Origin: Olleya sp. Hel_I_94
GTDB lineage: Bacteria > Bacteroidota > Bacteroidia > Flavobacteriales > Flavobacteriaceae
DNA: 64,000 bases
NCBI RefSeq assembly: GCF_007827365.1
Contig: NZ_VISI01000002.1
Coordinates: forward strand, 2,609,001-2,673,000
Direction of reading: 5' to 3'
Position 1 is the stretch's first letter. Each line of letters opens with the position of its first letter. A model generated the notes under the pieces. The model had not been told where the DNA came from. It did no database searches and was given only the letters and a program-made list of their open reading frames with translations. Made by a program: the position numbers and the translations under genes. Below, piece after piece: positions 43,569 to 52,882 of this stretch.

Positions 43569-46500
43569 ATGAAGAAGAAAATTATTATCCTAACGTCATG
43601 CGTTTTAGTATGTCTTGCTTTTTTTACCCTAACTAAAGTAAAAAACTCTGAAATTTCTGAGATGGCTAACGCTAAAGAAATTCACAAAAAACATTTAGAA
43701 AATAGTCCTTTTAAAGACGTTTTAAAATTAACTAAACCAGAAAGAAAAGCTGCTGGATTAACTCCTAACAAATACTACGAACAAGAATGGGAGTTAACAA
43801 TGGATCCTATTTTAGGAAGACCAACAACAGAAAATCTTAAACAAATTAGAGAGGCTCAACAAGCTAAAAGACAAGCCTTTTTAGCTTCAGGTAGAGTACC
43901 TGGAGATGCTATTGATAATAGTTGGACAGAAAGAGGTCCTAATAATGTTGGAGGTAGAACAAGAGCTATTATGTTTGATCCTAATGATACAACTAACCAA
44001 ACCCTTTTTGCAGGTGGAGTTAGTGGAGGTTTATGGAAAAACACTAATATTTCTGACGCTAATTCTAGCTGGACTAGAATTGATATTCCAGAAAATTTAG
44101 CAGTTAGCTGTATCACTTATGATCCAAATAATACTAACATTTTTTATGTTGGAACAGGAGAGTCTTACGTTGGAGGAGATGTAAATGGAGATGGCGTTTG
44201 GAAGTCTGAAGATGCAGGTACAACTTGGGCTAAAGTTTTAGGAGGTATCTCTGGACCAACAACAGCACAAACTATTATAAATAATATTACGGTTAATGCG
44301 CCAAGCAGTATTGCTGGAGATTATATCTCTAATCCTACAAGCATTTTTGGAGGAAGTATTGATACTGTAATTACAGCCGAGTTTATTTTAGCGGATGGAT
44401 CTGTACCATTTACAGGTACTAACGGTCAAACATCCAATAATCCTAATGAAGGTTGTGGACCATCAACTATAGATATGACTGGAAAAATCGCTTTGATAAG
44501 AAGAGGGGTTTGTACATTTATTGAAAAAGTTAAATCAGCACAAGATGCTGGAGCAATTGGAGCTATAATAATGAACAATGTGGATGACGCATTAATTAAT
44601 ATGTCAGGAGATGATGACTCAATTGTAATTCCTGCAGTTATGATATCTCAAGCAGATGGAGATCTTATTGAAGCAGCTATTAATGCAGGTACTGTAACAG
44701 GGTCTTTAAATCCGCAAATTGGTATTTTAAATGGTAATTTAGTTCCAGGAATACAATTTATAAACGATATTAAAGTAAGAGATAATAATGGTGTTTCAGA
44801 AGTGTATGTAGCAGCAGGAGATAGTTTTTATGGAGCAGCAAGTACAGCAACATTTTTGACAGGTCCAGAGTTTGGATTATATAAATCAATTGATAACGGT
44901 ACAAATTGGAACGAAGTAAATTTACCAACAACAACTTTAGGTAATAAGTTTTGTCCAAACGACATCGAAATTGGTGCAGATAACAAAATTTGGTTATCAA
45001 CCACGAATAGTACAGTTTTTGGTGATGGTGGAGGAAACATCCTTAACTCTACTGATGGTGTAACGTTTACAGTTAAACGTACTGTTCCAGATGCTACTAG
45101 AACGCAAATAGCGGTTTCGTCATCTAATGCAGATGTGGTTTACGTATTAGCACAAGGTAGTAATGCTGCAGCTCCAGTTTTAATGGAAAAAACAGTTGAC
45201 GCTTTTACAAATAACTTAACAATGAGTTTGCCTAACGATGCAGATACTGGTATTCCAGCAAATGACTTTACAAGAGGTCAGGCGTTTTACGATTTAATGT
45301 TAGAGGTAGACCCTAATAATGACCAAACTATATTTGCAGGAGGTATTGATTTATTTAAGTCAAATAATGCAGGTGCTAACTGGAGTCAAATCTCTAAATG
45401 GTCAAATAATAATAACCTTGCAAGTTTAAATATTTCTTTAGTTCATGCAGATCAGCATGCAATGACCTTTGCAAATGGATCATCAACAGTAGTTGCTTTT
45501 GGTAACGATGGAGGTGTTTATTATTCTGCAAATGCAGGATCAAATACAACGTCAAGAAATAAAGATTTTAACACCTCGCAATTCTATACGGTAGGTGTAG
45601 CTCCAACAACAGCTTTTACAGGAGATTATTTTGCAGGAGGATTACAAGATAATGGAACACAATTATTTGAAAATGCTAGTCCAAATCAAACAGATGCTAC
45701 GATTGAAGCTTATGGTGGAGATGGTGCTTTTACATTTTTTGACCAAGACGGAACAGATCAATATTTTGTAAGAAACTACGTGTATAATTCAGGGATTAAC
45801 GTTTATAATTTTGCAACAAGTTCTAATGTTACCATTAACAATGAAACTGCTTCAAATGGAGCGTTTATAAATCCTCAAGCATTAGATTCTAATTTAGATA
45901 TTTTATATTCTAATTACTCGTCAGGAGGAAATAGTATTATTAGAAGATATTCTGGGATTAAATCTCAGTCTACACTTCAAGCAGCAAGTTTAACAGATCC
46001 GTTATTAACAAGCACACCAACTGCGTTTACAGTTTCTCCTTACACTACAACGTCGTCAAAAGTATTAGTTGGTACAATTCTAGGAGATGTGTTTTTAATA
46101 GAAAATGCAAATTTAGCCACACCAACATTTACTAAATTAGATCCTTCAAATGTGATTTTTGGAAGTGTTTCTGATGTAGAATTTGGAGCTACTGAAAACG
46201 AAATTTTCTTAACTATTCATAATTATGGTGTAGAGAGTATTTGGTATTCTAACGATGGTGGTTTGGTATGGCAAGCTAAAGAAGGAGATTTACCCGATAT
46301 GCCAGTTAAAGCAATTTTACAAAATCCTTTAAGTCCTAACGAAGTTATTATTGGAACAGAATTAGGCGTTTGGTTTACAAATAATTTCTCTGATGCTAAT
46401 CCAAACTGGAGTCAAGCTTTTAACGGAATGTCAAATGTTAAAGTAACAGACCTAGATTTAAGAGATGATAATATGGTGTTTGCTTCAACTTATGGTAGAG

Positions 46501-47597
46501 GAATCTTTTCTGGAGAGTTTAAAATTGATGCAAATGGTGACGAAGATGGTGATGGTGTTCTAAACGGAGTCGATAATTGTGTTAATACAGCTAATGCAGA
46601 TCAAGCAGATGCAGACGGAAACGGTATTGGAGATGCATGTCAAGATACAGATGGTGACGGAATATTAGATATAAATGATAACTGTCCATTAATAGCGAAT
46701 CCTGGTCAAGAGGATGCAGACGGAAATGGCGTTGGAGATGCGTGTCAAGATACAGATGGTGACACTATTTTTGATGATGTAGATAACTGTATAACAGTGT
46801 CAAATACAGATCAGCAAGATACTAACGGAAACGGAATTGGTGATGTTTGTGATACTAGTTATACTAATGCAGACAATATTGCTTTACAAATTATTTCAGA
46901 AACTTGCGATGGTCAAGATAATGGAAAAGTAGTAGTTACGGTTAATGAAACTTATGTGGATTACGTTGCAACTTTAGTAGGTAATGGATTAAACTTATCT
47001 CAATCGTTTACTAATGACACCTATACTTTTGAAGATTTACCTGTTGGCTCTTACACAGTTTGTGTTTCTGTAGATGATATTGCAATAGATTACGAGCAAT
47101 GTTTTGAAATTAATATAGATGAAGCTGGTGTAATAGAATTGCAGATTGCTAATAACAATACTCTTAATTCAGATACTACCAATGTAGAAGTTAGTAGAGG
47201 TACAGCTCCATTTACAGTATTATATAACCAAGAAGTTATCATGATAACTTCTGAAACTAATTTTGATTTAGATCTTGTTGGTAATGGAGAGTTAGAGATA
47301 AAAACAGCAAAAGCATGTGAAGGTACTTTTAGAAAAACAATTCAAAATGCGATAAGTTTAAAAGCTAGTCCTAATCCAGTAATTGATAATCTTAAAATAG
47401 CAATTCCAAGTTCAGATTCTAAATCTACAATCGGAATTCAAATTTATGACGTTACAGGTAAGTTAGTACTTAATAATAATTACCAAAAAACTAGTGCAAA
47501 TTATATTCAAGTTCCTTTTGCTAATCTAAATTCAGGAATCTATTTTATTAAAGTAGATTTAGATACTCCAGAGGTTTTAAAAATTATAAAAAAATAA
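43569..47597 (+). CDS. Large secreted propeller protein with PA and thrombospondin type 3 parts, T9SS cargo
   Basis: 1342 residues. After a signal/anchor helix, WTERGPNNVGGRTRAIMFDP (about residue 118) begins a sortilin/BNR-like beta-propeller, with blades such as VWKSEDAGTTWAKVLGG and LYKSIDNGTNWNEVNLP. A PA (protease-associated) domain is inserted at about residues 240-385 (GKIALIRRGVCTFIEKVKSAQDAGAIGAIIMNN). Calcium-binding thrombospondin type 3 repeats fill about 985-1097 (DGDGVLNGVDNCVNTANADQ). A T9SS sorting domain LKASPNPVIDNLKIAI ... LKIIKK ends it. Probably cell-surface or secreted; no catalytic site is recognised. The lipoprotein gene follows after 6 bp. Confidence 0.9.
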   Translation: MKKKIIILTSCVLVCLAFFTLTKVKNSEISEMANAKEIHKKHLENSPFKDVLKLTKPERKAAGLTPNKYYEQEWELTMDPILGRPTTENLKQIREAQQAKRQAFLASGRVPGDAIDNSWTERGPNNVGGRTRAIMFDPNDTTNQTLFAGGVSGGLWKNTNISDANSSWTRIDIPENLAVSCITYDPNNTNIFYVGTGESYVGGDVNGDGVWKSEDAGTTWAKVLGGISGPTTAQTIINNITVNAPSSIAGDYISNPTSIFGGSIDTVITAEFILADGSVPFTGTNGQTSNNPNEGCGPSTIDMTGKIALIRRGVCTFIEKVKSAQDAGAIGAIIMNNVDDALINMSGDDDSIVIPAVMISQADGDLIEAAINAGTVTGSLNPQIGILNGNLVPGIQFINDIKVRDNNGVSEVYVAAGDSFYGAASTATFLTGPEFGLYKSIDNGTNWNEVNLPTTTLGNKFCPNDIEIGADNKIWLSTTNSTVFGDGGGNILNSTDGVTFTVKRTVPDATRTQIAVSSSNADVVYVLAQGSNAAAPVLMEKTVDAFTNNLTMSLPNDADTGIPANDFTRGQAFYDLMLEVDPNNDQTIFAGGIDLFKSNNAGANWSQISKWSNNNNLASLNISLVHADQHAMTFANGSSTVVAFGNDGGVYYSANAGSNTTSRNKDFNTSQFYTVGVAPTTAFTGDYFAGGLQDNGTQLFENASPNQTDATIEAYGGDGAFTFFDQDGTDQYFVRNYVYNSGINVYNFATSSNVTINNETASNGAFINPQALDSNLDILYSNYSSGGNSIIRRYSGIKSQSTLQAASLTDPLLTSTPTAFTVSPYTTTSSKVLVGTILGDVFLIENANLATPTFTKLDPSNVIFGSVSDVEFGATENEIFLTIHNYGVESIWYSNDGGLVWQAKEGDLPDMPVKAILQNPLSPNEVIIGTELGVWFTNNFSDANPNWSQAFNGMSNVKVTDLDLRDDNMVFASTYGRGIFSGEFKIDANGDEDGDGVLNGVDNCVNTANADQADADGNGIGDACQDTDGDGILDINDNCPLIANPGQEDADGNGVGDACQDTDGDTIFDDVDNCITVSNTDQQDTNGNGIGDVCDTSYTNADNIALQIISETCDGQDNGKVVVTVNETYVDYVATLVGNGLNLSQSFTNDTYTFEDLPVGSYTVCVSVDDIAIDYEQCFEINIDEAGVIELQIANNNTLNSDTTNVEVSRGTAPFTVLYNQEVIMITSETNFDLDLVGNGELEIKTAKACEGTFRKTIQNAISLKASPNPVIDNLKIAIPSSDSKSTIGIQIYDVTGKLVLNNNYQKTSANYIQVPFANLNSGIYFIKVDLDTPEVLKIIKK
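46611..46860 (+). repeat. 105-bp in-frame tandem repeat encoding thrombospondin type 3 units
   Basis: GCAGACGGAAA-type units begin at 46611, 46716 and 46821, an exact 105-bp (35-residue) period inside the secreted protein gene. Units one and two are nearly identical in DNA over about 50 bp (ending in ACAGATGGTGAC), pointing to recent duplication; unit three has diverged. Confidence 0.75.
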
Positions 47598-47603
47598 AGA
47601 AAG

Positions 47604-48314
47604 ATGAATAAGATATTTAAATTAATACCTGTATTAGCAATAACAGCATTTTTTAGTGCGTCTTGCAGTAGCAGTAGTGATGATGGAGGAGGTGCAGCTC
47701 CAGCGGTACCAAATACTGCTCCAACAGCAGTCTCAAATTTAGTGTACCCAAGTTCAGATTTGTTATGTATAGATAGTAACATTACATTTGAATGGGCTGC
47801 AGCAACAGATGTAGATAATGATGTTTTAGAATATACAATCAGAATTGCAACAGATAGAGACCAAACTAACATCGTAGCACAACAAACAACCACTAATACT
47901 TCAATAACAATCCAATTAGGAGCAGGAACAGCGTATTATTGGAACGTTATGGCTTCAGATGGCGAGGATAATGCAGCAGCATCACCTACCTTAGCATTTT
48001 ATACCGAAGGTAACGGAGTGGCTAATTATGCTCCATTTACAGCAGCATTAAATGCACCAGCTTTAGATGCTTTTGTAGCTGCAGGAACAACAACTTTAGA
48101 TTGGACAGGTTCAGATGTAGATGCAGGAGATACATTAACTTATGATTTATATTTTGGGACTTCTACAAATCCTGCTGTAAGTCAATTAGATTTAGCAACA
48201 TCAACTTTTGATGTAACTACTGTTGCGGCTACAACATATTATTGGAGAGTGGATACTAAAGATAATAACGGAGTAAAAAGTATTGGTCAAGAGTGGTCGT
48301 TTACAACAAATTAA
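47604..48314 (+). CDS. Lipoprotein with two fibronectin type III-like domains
   Basis: 236 residues. The signal peptide ends in a lipobox (AFFSASC, Cys at residue 21), followed by a Ser/Asp/Gly linker. Two homologous beta-sandwich domains follow, each ending in an aromatic strand: about 42-133 (ITFEWAAATDVDNDVLEYTIRI ... YYWNVMASDG) and 140-236 (TTLDWTGSDVDAGDTLTYDLYFG ... YYWRVDTKDNNGVKSIGQEW). It begins 6 bp after the propeller protein, so the two are co-expressed and may be a surface complex. No enzymatic motif. Confidence 0.88.
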   Translation: MNKIFKLIPVLAITAFFSASCSSSSDDGGGAAPAVPNTAPTAVSNLVYPSSDLLCIDSNITFEWAAATDVDNDVLEYTIRIATDRDQTNIVAQQTTTNTSITIQLGAGTAYYWNVMASDGEDNAAASPTLAFYTEGNGVANYAPFTAALNAPALDAFVAAGTTTLDWTGSDVDAGDTLTYDLYFGTSTNPAVSQLDLATSTFDVTTVAATTYYWRVDTKDNNGVKSIGQEWSFTTN

Positions 48315-48337
48315 TACACTATTTACCTTATAATTTT

Positions 48338-48374
48338 AAATGGCAGACTAATTTTTTAGTCTGCCATTTTTTTT
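48338..48374 (+). terminator. Intrinsic terminator of the propeller-lipoprotein operon, overlapping the dxs stop
   Basis: Perfect 14-bp stem AAATGGCAGACTAA / TTAGTCTGCCATTT with a 4-nt loop and a run of U. The right arm includes the last codons and stop of the convergent dxs gene (stop at 48356-48358). Confidence 0.9.
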
Positions 48375-50125
48375 AGTAATTCACTTAGACTTTTAGAGTC
48401 AAGCTGAATAGATTGTTGCAATTCTAAAACGGTTCCGTGTTCAATAAACTGATCCGGAATCCCTTTTAGGATTACCGTATTTTTATAATTATGTTTTGCT
48501 GAAAATTCAGCTATTGCACTACCAAATCCACCTATAACTGAAGCATCTTCAATAGTAACAATAGTCGTATGTGTTTTAAATATTTTATGAAGCATATCTA
48601 CATCTAATGGTTTTACAAATCGCATGTCGTAATGAGAAAATGCTGAGGTGTCTTCCATGAAATCGAATGCTTCAGTAACATTTTTAGCCATATTACCAAT
48701 AGAAAGAATTGCGGTTGTTGTCCCTTGTTTTATGCATTCACCTGTACCGATTTCAATTTTAGAAAACGGTTGCTGCCAATCTAAATTTTGACCACGTCCT
48801 CTTGGGTATCTAATAGCAATGGGCTGTTTTAAACCCAACTGTGCAGTGTACATAATGTTACGTAACTCGACTTCATTTCTTGGTGCAAAAATTATCAAGT
48901 TAGGGATGCAACGTAAATAAGATAAATCGTAAACACCATGATGTGTTGCTCCATCTTCACCAACCAATCCTGCACGATCCAAACAGAAAATGACAGGTAA
49001 GTTTTGTAAAGCAACGTCATGTATCACTTGGTCATAGGCACGTTGTAAAAAGGTTGAGTAGATATTACAAAACGGAACCATACCTTGTGTAGCCAATCCT
49101 GCAGCAAAGGTAACAGCATGCTGTTCTGCAATTCCAACATCAAAGGCACGCTCCGGAATTTGCTCCATCATGTATTTTAAAGAGCTTCCTGTTGGCATTG
49201 CTGGTGTAATCCCAATTATTTTTTTGTTTTGATGCGCTAGTTCAACAATAGTATGTCCAAAAACATCTTGGTATTTTGGAGCTTGTTTTATGTTTGATTT
49301 TGGGTTTAGCTCGCCAGTATCTTTATTAAACTTTCCTGGAGCATGATAAGTGACTTGGTTTTCTTCGGCTTGACGTAACCCTTTTCCTTTGGTGGTTATA
49401 ACGTGCAAAAACTTTGGGCCTTTTACGTTTTTTAAACGCTTTAATTCTGCAATTAATAGTGGTAAATCGTGCCCATCTATTGGTCCAGAATAGTCAAAAT
49501 TTAAAGCTTCAAAAATATTGTCTTGTTTTTCGGTACCTTTTTTGACGTTGGTTAAGTATTGTTTCAAAGCACCAACACTTGGGTCAATACCAATAGCATT
49601 GTCGTTTAAAATAACTAATAGATTGGCATCTGTAACACCTGCGTGATTTAAGCCTTCAAAAGCCATTCCGCTTGCTATAGAAGCATCGCCAATTACTGCA
49701 ATATGTTGTGTGTTTAAATCGCCTTTTAATTTAGAGGCAATTGCCATACCCAAAGCTGCAGATATAGAAGTAGAGGAGTGTCCAACACCAAACGTATCAA
49801 AGTTGCTTTCTGACCTGTTTGGAAAACCGCTTAAACCACCAAGTTGTCTGTTGGTTTCAAAAGTATCGCGTCTACCAGTTAAAATTTTATGTCCATAGGC
49901 TTGGTGTCCAACATCCCAGACCAACTGGTCTTTTGGTGTATTAAATACATAATGAATTGCAATAGTTAACTCTATCACACCAAGACTTGCGCCAAGATGT
50001 CCTTCTTTTGTGGCTACAATATTGATAATAAAATCACGAAGTTCTTTAGCAATAATAGGTAAGTCGTCTTGTTTTAAAAGACGAAGCTGTGTTGGGTTTT
50101 GTATTTTATTAAGGAATTTAGTCAT
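48356..50125 (-). CDS. dxs: 1-deoxy-D-xylulose-5-phosphate synthase
   Basis: 589 residues from the ATG at 50125 (MTKFLNKIQNPTQLRLL); the open frame extends 64 codons upstream, but that stretch overlaps the divergent tadA promoter and start and has no family match. It condenses pyruvate and glyceraldehyde 3-phosphate in the first step of the MEP isoprenoid pathway. Features are KEGHLGASLGVIELTIAIHYVF, the thiamine diphosphate motif AVIGDASIASGMAFEGLNHAG ... LNDN, GITPAMPTGSSL, and the transketolase C domain with RYPRGRG. At about 590 residues it is slightly shorter than the 620-residue E. coli enzyme, as is usual in Bacteroidota. Confidence 0.95.
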   Translation of the reverse strand: MTKFLNKIQNPTQLRLLKQDDLPIIAKELRDFIINIVATKEGHLGASLGVIELTIAIHYVFNTPKDQLVWDVGHQAYGHKILTGRRDTFETNRQLGGLSGFPNRSESNFDTFGVGHSSTSISAALGMAIASKLKGDLNTQHIAVIGDASIASGMAFEGLNHAGVTDANLLVILNDNAIGIDPSVGALKQYLTNVKKGTEKQDNIFEALNFDYSGPIDGHDLPLLIAELKRLKNVKGPKFLHVITTKGKGLRQAEENQVTYHAPGKFNKDTGELNPKSNIKQAPKYQDVFGHTIVELAHQNKKIIGITPAMPTGSSLKYMMEQIPERAFDVGIAEQHAVTFAAGLATQGMVPFCNIYSTFLQRAYDQVIHDVALQNLPVIFCLDRAGLVGEDGATHHGVYDLSYLRCIPNLIIFAPRNEVELRNIMYTAQLGLKQPIAIRYPRGRGQNLDWQQPFSKIEIGTGECIKQGTTTAILSIGNMAKNVTEAFDFMEDTSAFSHYDMRFVKPLDVDMLHKIFKTHTTIVTIEDASVIGGFGSAIAEFSAKHNYKNTVILKGIPDQFIEHGTVLELQQSIQLDSKSLSELLKKMAD

Positions 50126-50185
50126 TGCTTTACAAATGTAGTACTTGAAATTGTATTTTTGATTTTTAATAGTCAACTTTCTGAT

Positions 50186-50635
50186 ATGATAAATCCATAC
50201 GACGATACTTATTTTATGAAAAAAGCACTTCAGGAAGCGGAAGAAGCTTTTGATAAAGGCGAAATTCCGGTTGGTGCTGTAATTGTTATTAAAGACCGCA
50301 TTATTGCTAGAGCCCATAATTTAACCGAGCTTTTAAATGATGTTACTGCGCATGCCGAAATGCAAGCCATTACAGCTGCTGCCAATTTTTTAGGTGGTAA
50401 ATATTTAAAAGATTGTACGTTGTATGTCACTTTAGAGCCTTGTCAAATGTGCGCAGGTGCTTTGTATTGGAGTCAGATTTCTAAAATTGTTTATGGTGCA
50501 AGAGATGAGGATCGTGGTTGTATTGCATTAAATACAAAGCTACATCCTAAAACTAAAATGGAAGGTGGTGTGTTAGCTGAGGAAGCATCAGCTTTATTAA
50601 AACGCTTTTTTGTTGAAAAACGAAACTTAAATTAA
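50186..50635 (+). CDS. tadA: tRNA adenosine(34) deaminase
   Basis: 149 residues from the ATG at 50186 (MINPYDDTYFMKKALQEAEEAFDKGEIPVGAVIV); earlier in-frame ATGs lie inside the dxs leader. The zinc site is complete: VTAHAEMQAITAA (HAE) and LEPCQMCAGALYWS (PCxxC). TadA converts A34 to inosine in tRNA-Arg(ACG), an essential step of decoding. Divergent from dxs, with 60 bp between starts. Downstream is copy 2 of the structured repeat. Confidence 0.95.
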   Translation: MINPYDDTYFMKKALQEAEEAFDKGEIPVGAVIVIKDRIIARAHNLTELLNDVTAHAEMQAITAAANFLGGKYLKDCTLYVTLEPCQMCAGALYWSQISKIVYGARDEDRGCIALNTKLHPKTKMEGGVLAEEASALLKRFFVEKRNLN

Positions 50636-50657
50636 TAAACTGTGTTTGCGGTTTAGT

Positions 50658-50761
50658 GCATTAGCGATAGTAACGACATCCTTTTTGTTTTACTAAAAAA
50701 ACAAAAAGATACAGTGGATAGCGCGACGCTTTGTAGCTTTTTGCGGAAAAGGGTAATGCCC
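50658..50761. repeat. Structured dispersed repeat, copy 2
   Basis: The same palindromic element as at 518-607. The ends pair as GCATTA with TAATGC (GCGTTA/TAACGC in copy 1, a compensated change). The CATCC and GGAT arms are kept, and the apical hairpin is CTTTTTGTTTT / AAAACAAAAAG, different in sequence but still paired. About 14 bp are added before the closing arm. It lies between convergent tadA and a 79-residue protein gene. Confidence 0.7.
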
Positions 50762-50771
50762 AAATAAAACA

Positions 50772-51011
50772 CTAAAATCGTCTTTTATCGCCTTCTTTTT
50801 TACGCATGTCTTCTATTTTTTCTTTGGTTAACATGTATTCTTTGGCGTCTCTGTCTTTCCATCTGTGGTAGGTAAATAAAGGGATGACCACAAAAAACAA
50901 GCCTAAAACACCAAAACCAATTAGCTTTTGTCCATAGTCAACTTCTAGCCAATAGCCACAAATAATACTGGCAACTGAGGCGATAAAAGATAATGCGATG
51001 ATGTATTTCAT
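50772..51011 (-). CDS. Small two-helix membrane protein (hypothetical)
   Basis: 79 residues. Two membrane helices (YIIALSFIASVASIICGYW and LIGFGVLGLFFVVIPLFTYH) are followed by a charged helical tail, KDRDAKEYMLTKEKIEDMRKKEGDKRRF, probably cytosolic. Similar short proteins occur in Flavobacteriaceae without assigned function. It starts 43 bp after the CLC gene on the same strand and may be its partner. Confidence 0.8.
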   Translation of the reverse strand: MKYIIALSFIASVASIICGYWLEVDYGQKLIGFGVLGLFFVVIPLFTYHRWKDRDAKEYMLTKEKIEDMRKKEGDKRRF

Positions 51012-51054
51012 GTTTTAAAAGACGTTATTTTTTGTAAAGATATAAAATGCTTTA

Positions 51055-52836
51055 CTAAGTGGTGGTGTAGTTGATTAATTGGCGTCTGTAAGCGGTTAAT
51101 AATTTAGATTTTGATACAAAACCAATGTATATGTCATCTTTGATTACAGGTAAATTCCAAGCATTAGAATCTTGAAATTTTGCCATAACCGTTTTCATAG
51201 AATCATTTTTATAATCAATAATATCTGGTGGATTATGCATTAAATCTTCGACTAAAGTGGTGTCGTACAGTGCTTGATTAAACATAATCTCTCTGACATC
51301 ATCCAGTAGGATTATACCAACTAAAGCTTTGTTTTTATTGACCACAGGAAATAGATTTCTGGTAGATTTTGCAACGCCTTTATGTAGCATGTCTCCAAGT
51401 GTCATGTTTGGGTTTAGTTTTACAAAATTAGTTTCTATTACACTATCTAAAGACATTAGGGTTAGTACACTTTGGTCCTTGTTGTGGGTTAATAACTCGC
51501 CTTTTAAAGCTAACTCTTTGGTGTAAATGGTAAAATCTATCGCGTTTTTTTTAATTATAAAAGACATGGATACTGCAATCATTAATGGGATAAACAACTC
51601 GTATCCACCAGTAATTTCGGCAATTAAGAAAATGGCAGTTAATGGTGCGTGCAGCACTCCTGCAATTAATCCAGCCATACCAATTAAGGTAAAGTTGGTC
51701 TCGGACACATTAAAACCTAAGCCTAAATTGTTGATTATTTTGGCAACTACGTTACCCAATGCACTACCCATTACCATGGTTGGAATAAATATTCCTCCAG
51801 CTCCACCAGCTGCAAAAGTAGTAGTCATGGCTATTGCTTTAAATACTGTTATACCAATTAGTAATCCAATAATTACCCAAATATTATCCTTTAAATGGTC
51901 AAAAGGTGTTGTGCCTAAAGCTGCCAAATGGTTTCCTGCTAATAGGTTGTTTATAAATCCAAAGCCTTCTCCATACAATGGTGGGATAAAATATAACATG
52001 ACACCAATTGCCAATCCACCAATTATTAATTTAATGAGTCTAGATTTAAAACGCTCGAAGAATTTTAAAATATAGAAATACATTTTAGTGAAATAAATTG
52101 AAGCAAATCCAGTTCCGATACCTAAAGCTACGTAAAAGAGAGTGTCTTTAATTTCGAATTTATCAGAAAAATTAAAGTTGAATAGTAAGTCGTCACCCAA
52201 AAAGAAGTACGACGTTAACACTGAGGAGACTGATGCGATTAGTAATGGTAATAATGAAGCAAAGGTTAAATCCAAACTAAATACTTCAACCGCAAAAATT
52301 ATAGCTGCAATTGGCGATTTAAATATAGATGAAATGGCGCCTGCTGCTGCACAACCAATTAATAATGTACGCGTTTGTTGGTTAACATGAAACAGCTTAC
52401 CTAAGTTAGAGCTGATTGCAGATCCGGAAGCAATAGCTGGTCCAAGTAATCCAACAGATCCTCCAAAACCAACAGTTAGAGGTGCAGTTATTAACGGAAT
52501 GTAAATTTTAGAGCGTTCTATTAATCCGCTACGTTTTGATAATTTAAATAAAATAGAAGGTATGGCGTGTTCTACCTTTTTTTTAGAGACATATTTTGTA
52601 AATAAATACACTAAAAACAAACCAAAAACAGGTAGTATAAAATAGACTTGGTTTTTAGAAAACACGACTAAATTATCTAAAGCACTTTCTATGGTAAACG
52701 TTATGTTTCTTAATGTTACCGCAGCTAATCCTGCCAATAGTCCAACCAATCCACTTAAAATATAAGTGAAGTTTTTTTCGGAGATATTTTTAATTCTCCA
52801 TATAAAAAAACGTTTGTGTAATGGTTGCTTTGGCAT
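51055..52836 (-). CDS. CLC family chloride channel/transporter with CBS domains, gating Glu absent
   Basis: 593 residues. The CLC membrane part covers about residues 20-430. It contains FGGSVGLLGPAIASG (the GxEGP region), FKSPIAAIIFAVEVF, and AGGAGGIFIPTMVMGSALG (the GxFxP selectivity motif). Two CBS domains form the C-terminus (about 450-585; LMSLDSVIETNF, EDLMHNPPDII). The gating glutamate of ClC-Ec1 (GREGP) is Leu131 here (codon CTT at 52446-52444), and the internal proton glutamate seems to be Val. This suggests a passive anion channel rather than a Cl-/H+ exchanger. In the inner membrane; regulated by nucleotides through CBS is plausible. Confidence 0.9.
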   Translation of the reverse strand: MPKQPLHKRFFIWRIKNISEKNFTYILSGLVGLLAGLAAVTLRNITFTIESALDNLVVFSKNQVYFILPVFGLFLVYLFTKYVSKKKVEHAIPSILFKLSKRSGLIERSKIYIPLITAPLTVGFGGSVGLLGPAIASGSAISSNLGKLFHVNQQTRTLLIGCAAAGAISSIFKSPIAAIIFAVEVFSLDLTFASLLPLLIASVSSVLTSYFFLGDDLLFNFNFSDKFEIKDTLFYVALGIGTGFASIYFTKMYFYILKFFERFKSRLIKLIIGGLAIGVMLYFIPPLYGEGFGFINNLLAGNHLAALGTTPFDHLKDNIWVIIGLLIGITVFKAIAMTTTFAAGGAGGIFIPTMVMGSALGNVVAKIINNLGLGFNVSETNFTLIGMAGLIAGVLHAPLTAIFLIAEITGGYELFIPLMIAVSMSFIIKKNAIDFTIYTKELALKGELLTHNKDQSVLTLMSLDSVIETNFVKLNPNMTLGDMLHKGVAKSTRNLFPVVNKNKALVGIILLDDVREIMFNQALYDTTLVEDLMHNPPDIIDYKNDSMKTVMAKFQDSNAWNLPVIKDDIYIGFVSKSKLLTAYRRQLINYTTT

Positions 52837-52849
52837 TAATTAAATGTAA

Positions 52850-52878
52850 TAAAAAATCCTGCAATTTGCAGGATTTTT
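52850..52878 (-). terminator. Intrinsic terminator of aspS
   Basis: AAAAATCCTGCAA / TTGCAGGATTTTT, nearly a perfect palindrome, with A/T flanks, just after the aspS stop on the minus strand. Confidence 0.87.
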
Positions 52879-52882
52879 ATTT

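Noticed and set aside
46540..46860. Direct repeats possibly forming a CRISPR or minisatellite
   Set aside because: They are in frame and encode calcium-binding thrombospondin type 3 units of a secreted protein, with a 105-bp period and no spacers.
47540..47893. 117-residue minus-strand frame over the lipoprotein gene
   Set aside because: It is antisense to the signal peptide and first domain of the lipoprotein and to the end of the propeller gene, with no independent signals.
50126..50317. 64-codon N-terminal extension of dxs
   Set aside because: It overlaps the divergent tadA start, has no similarity to Dxs N-termini, and the ATG at 50125 gives the expected family start.
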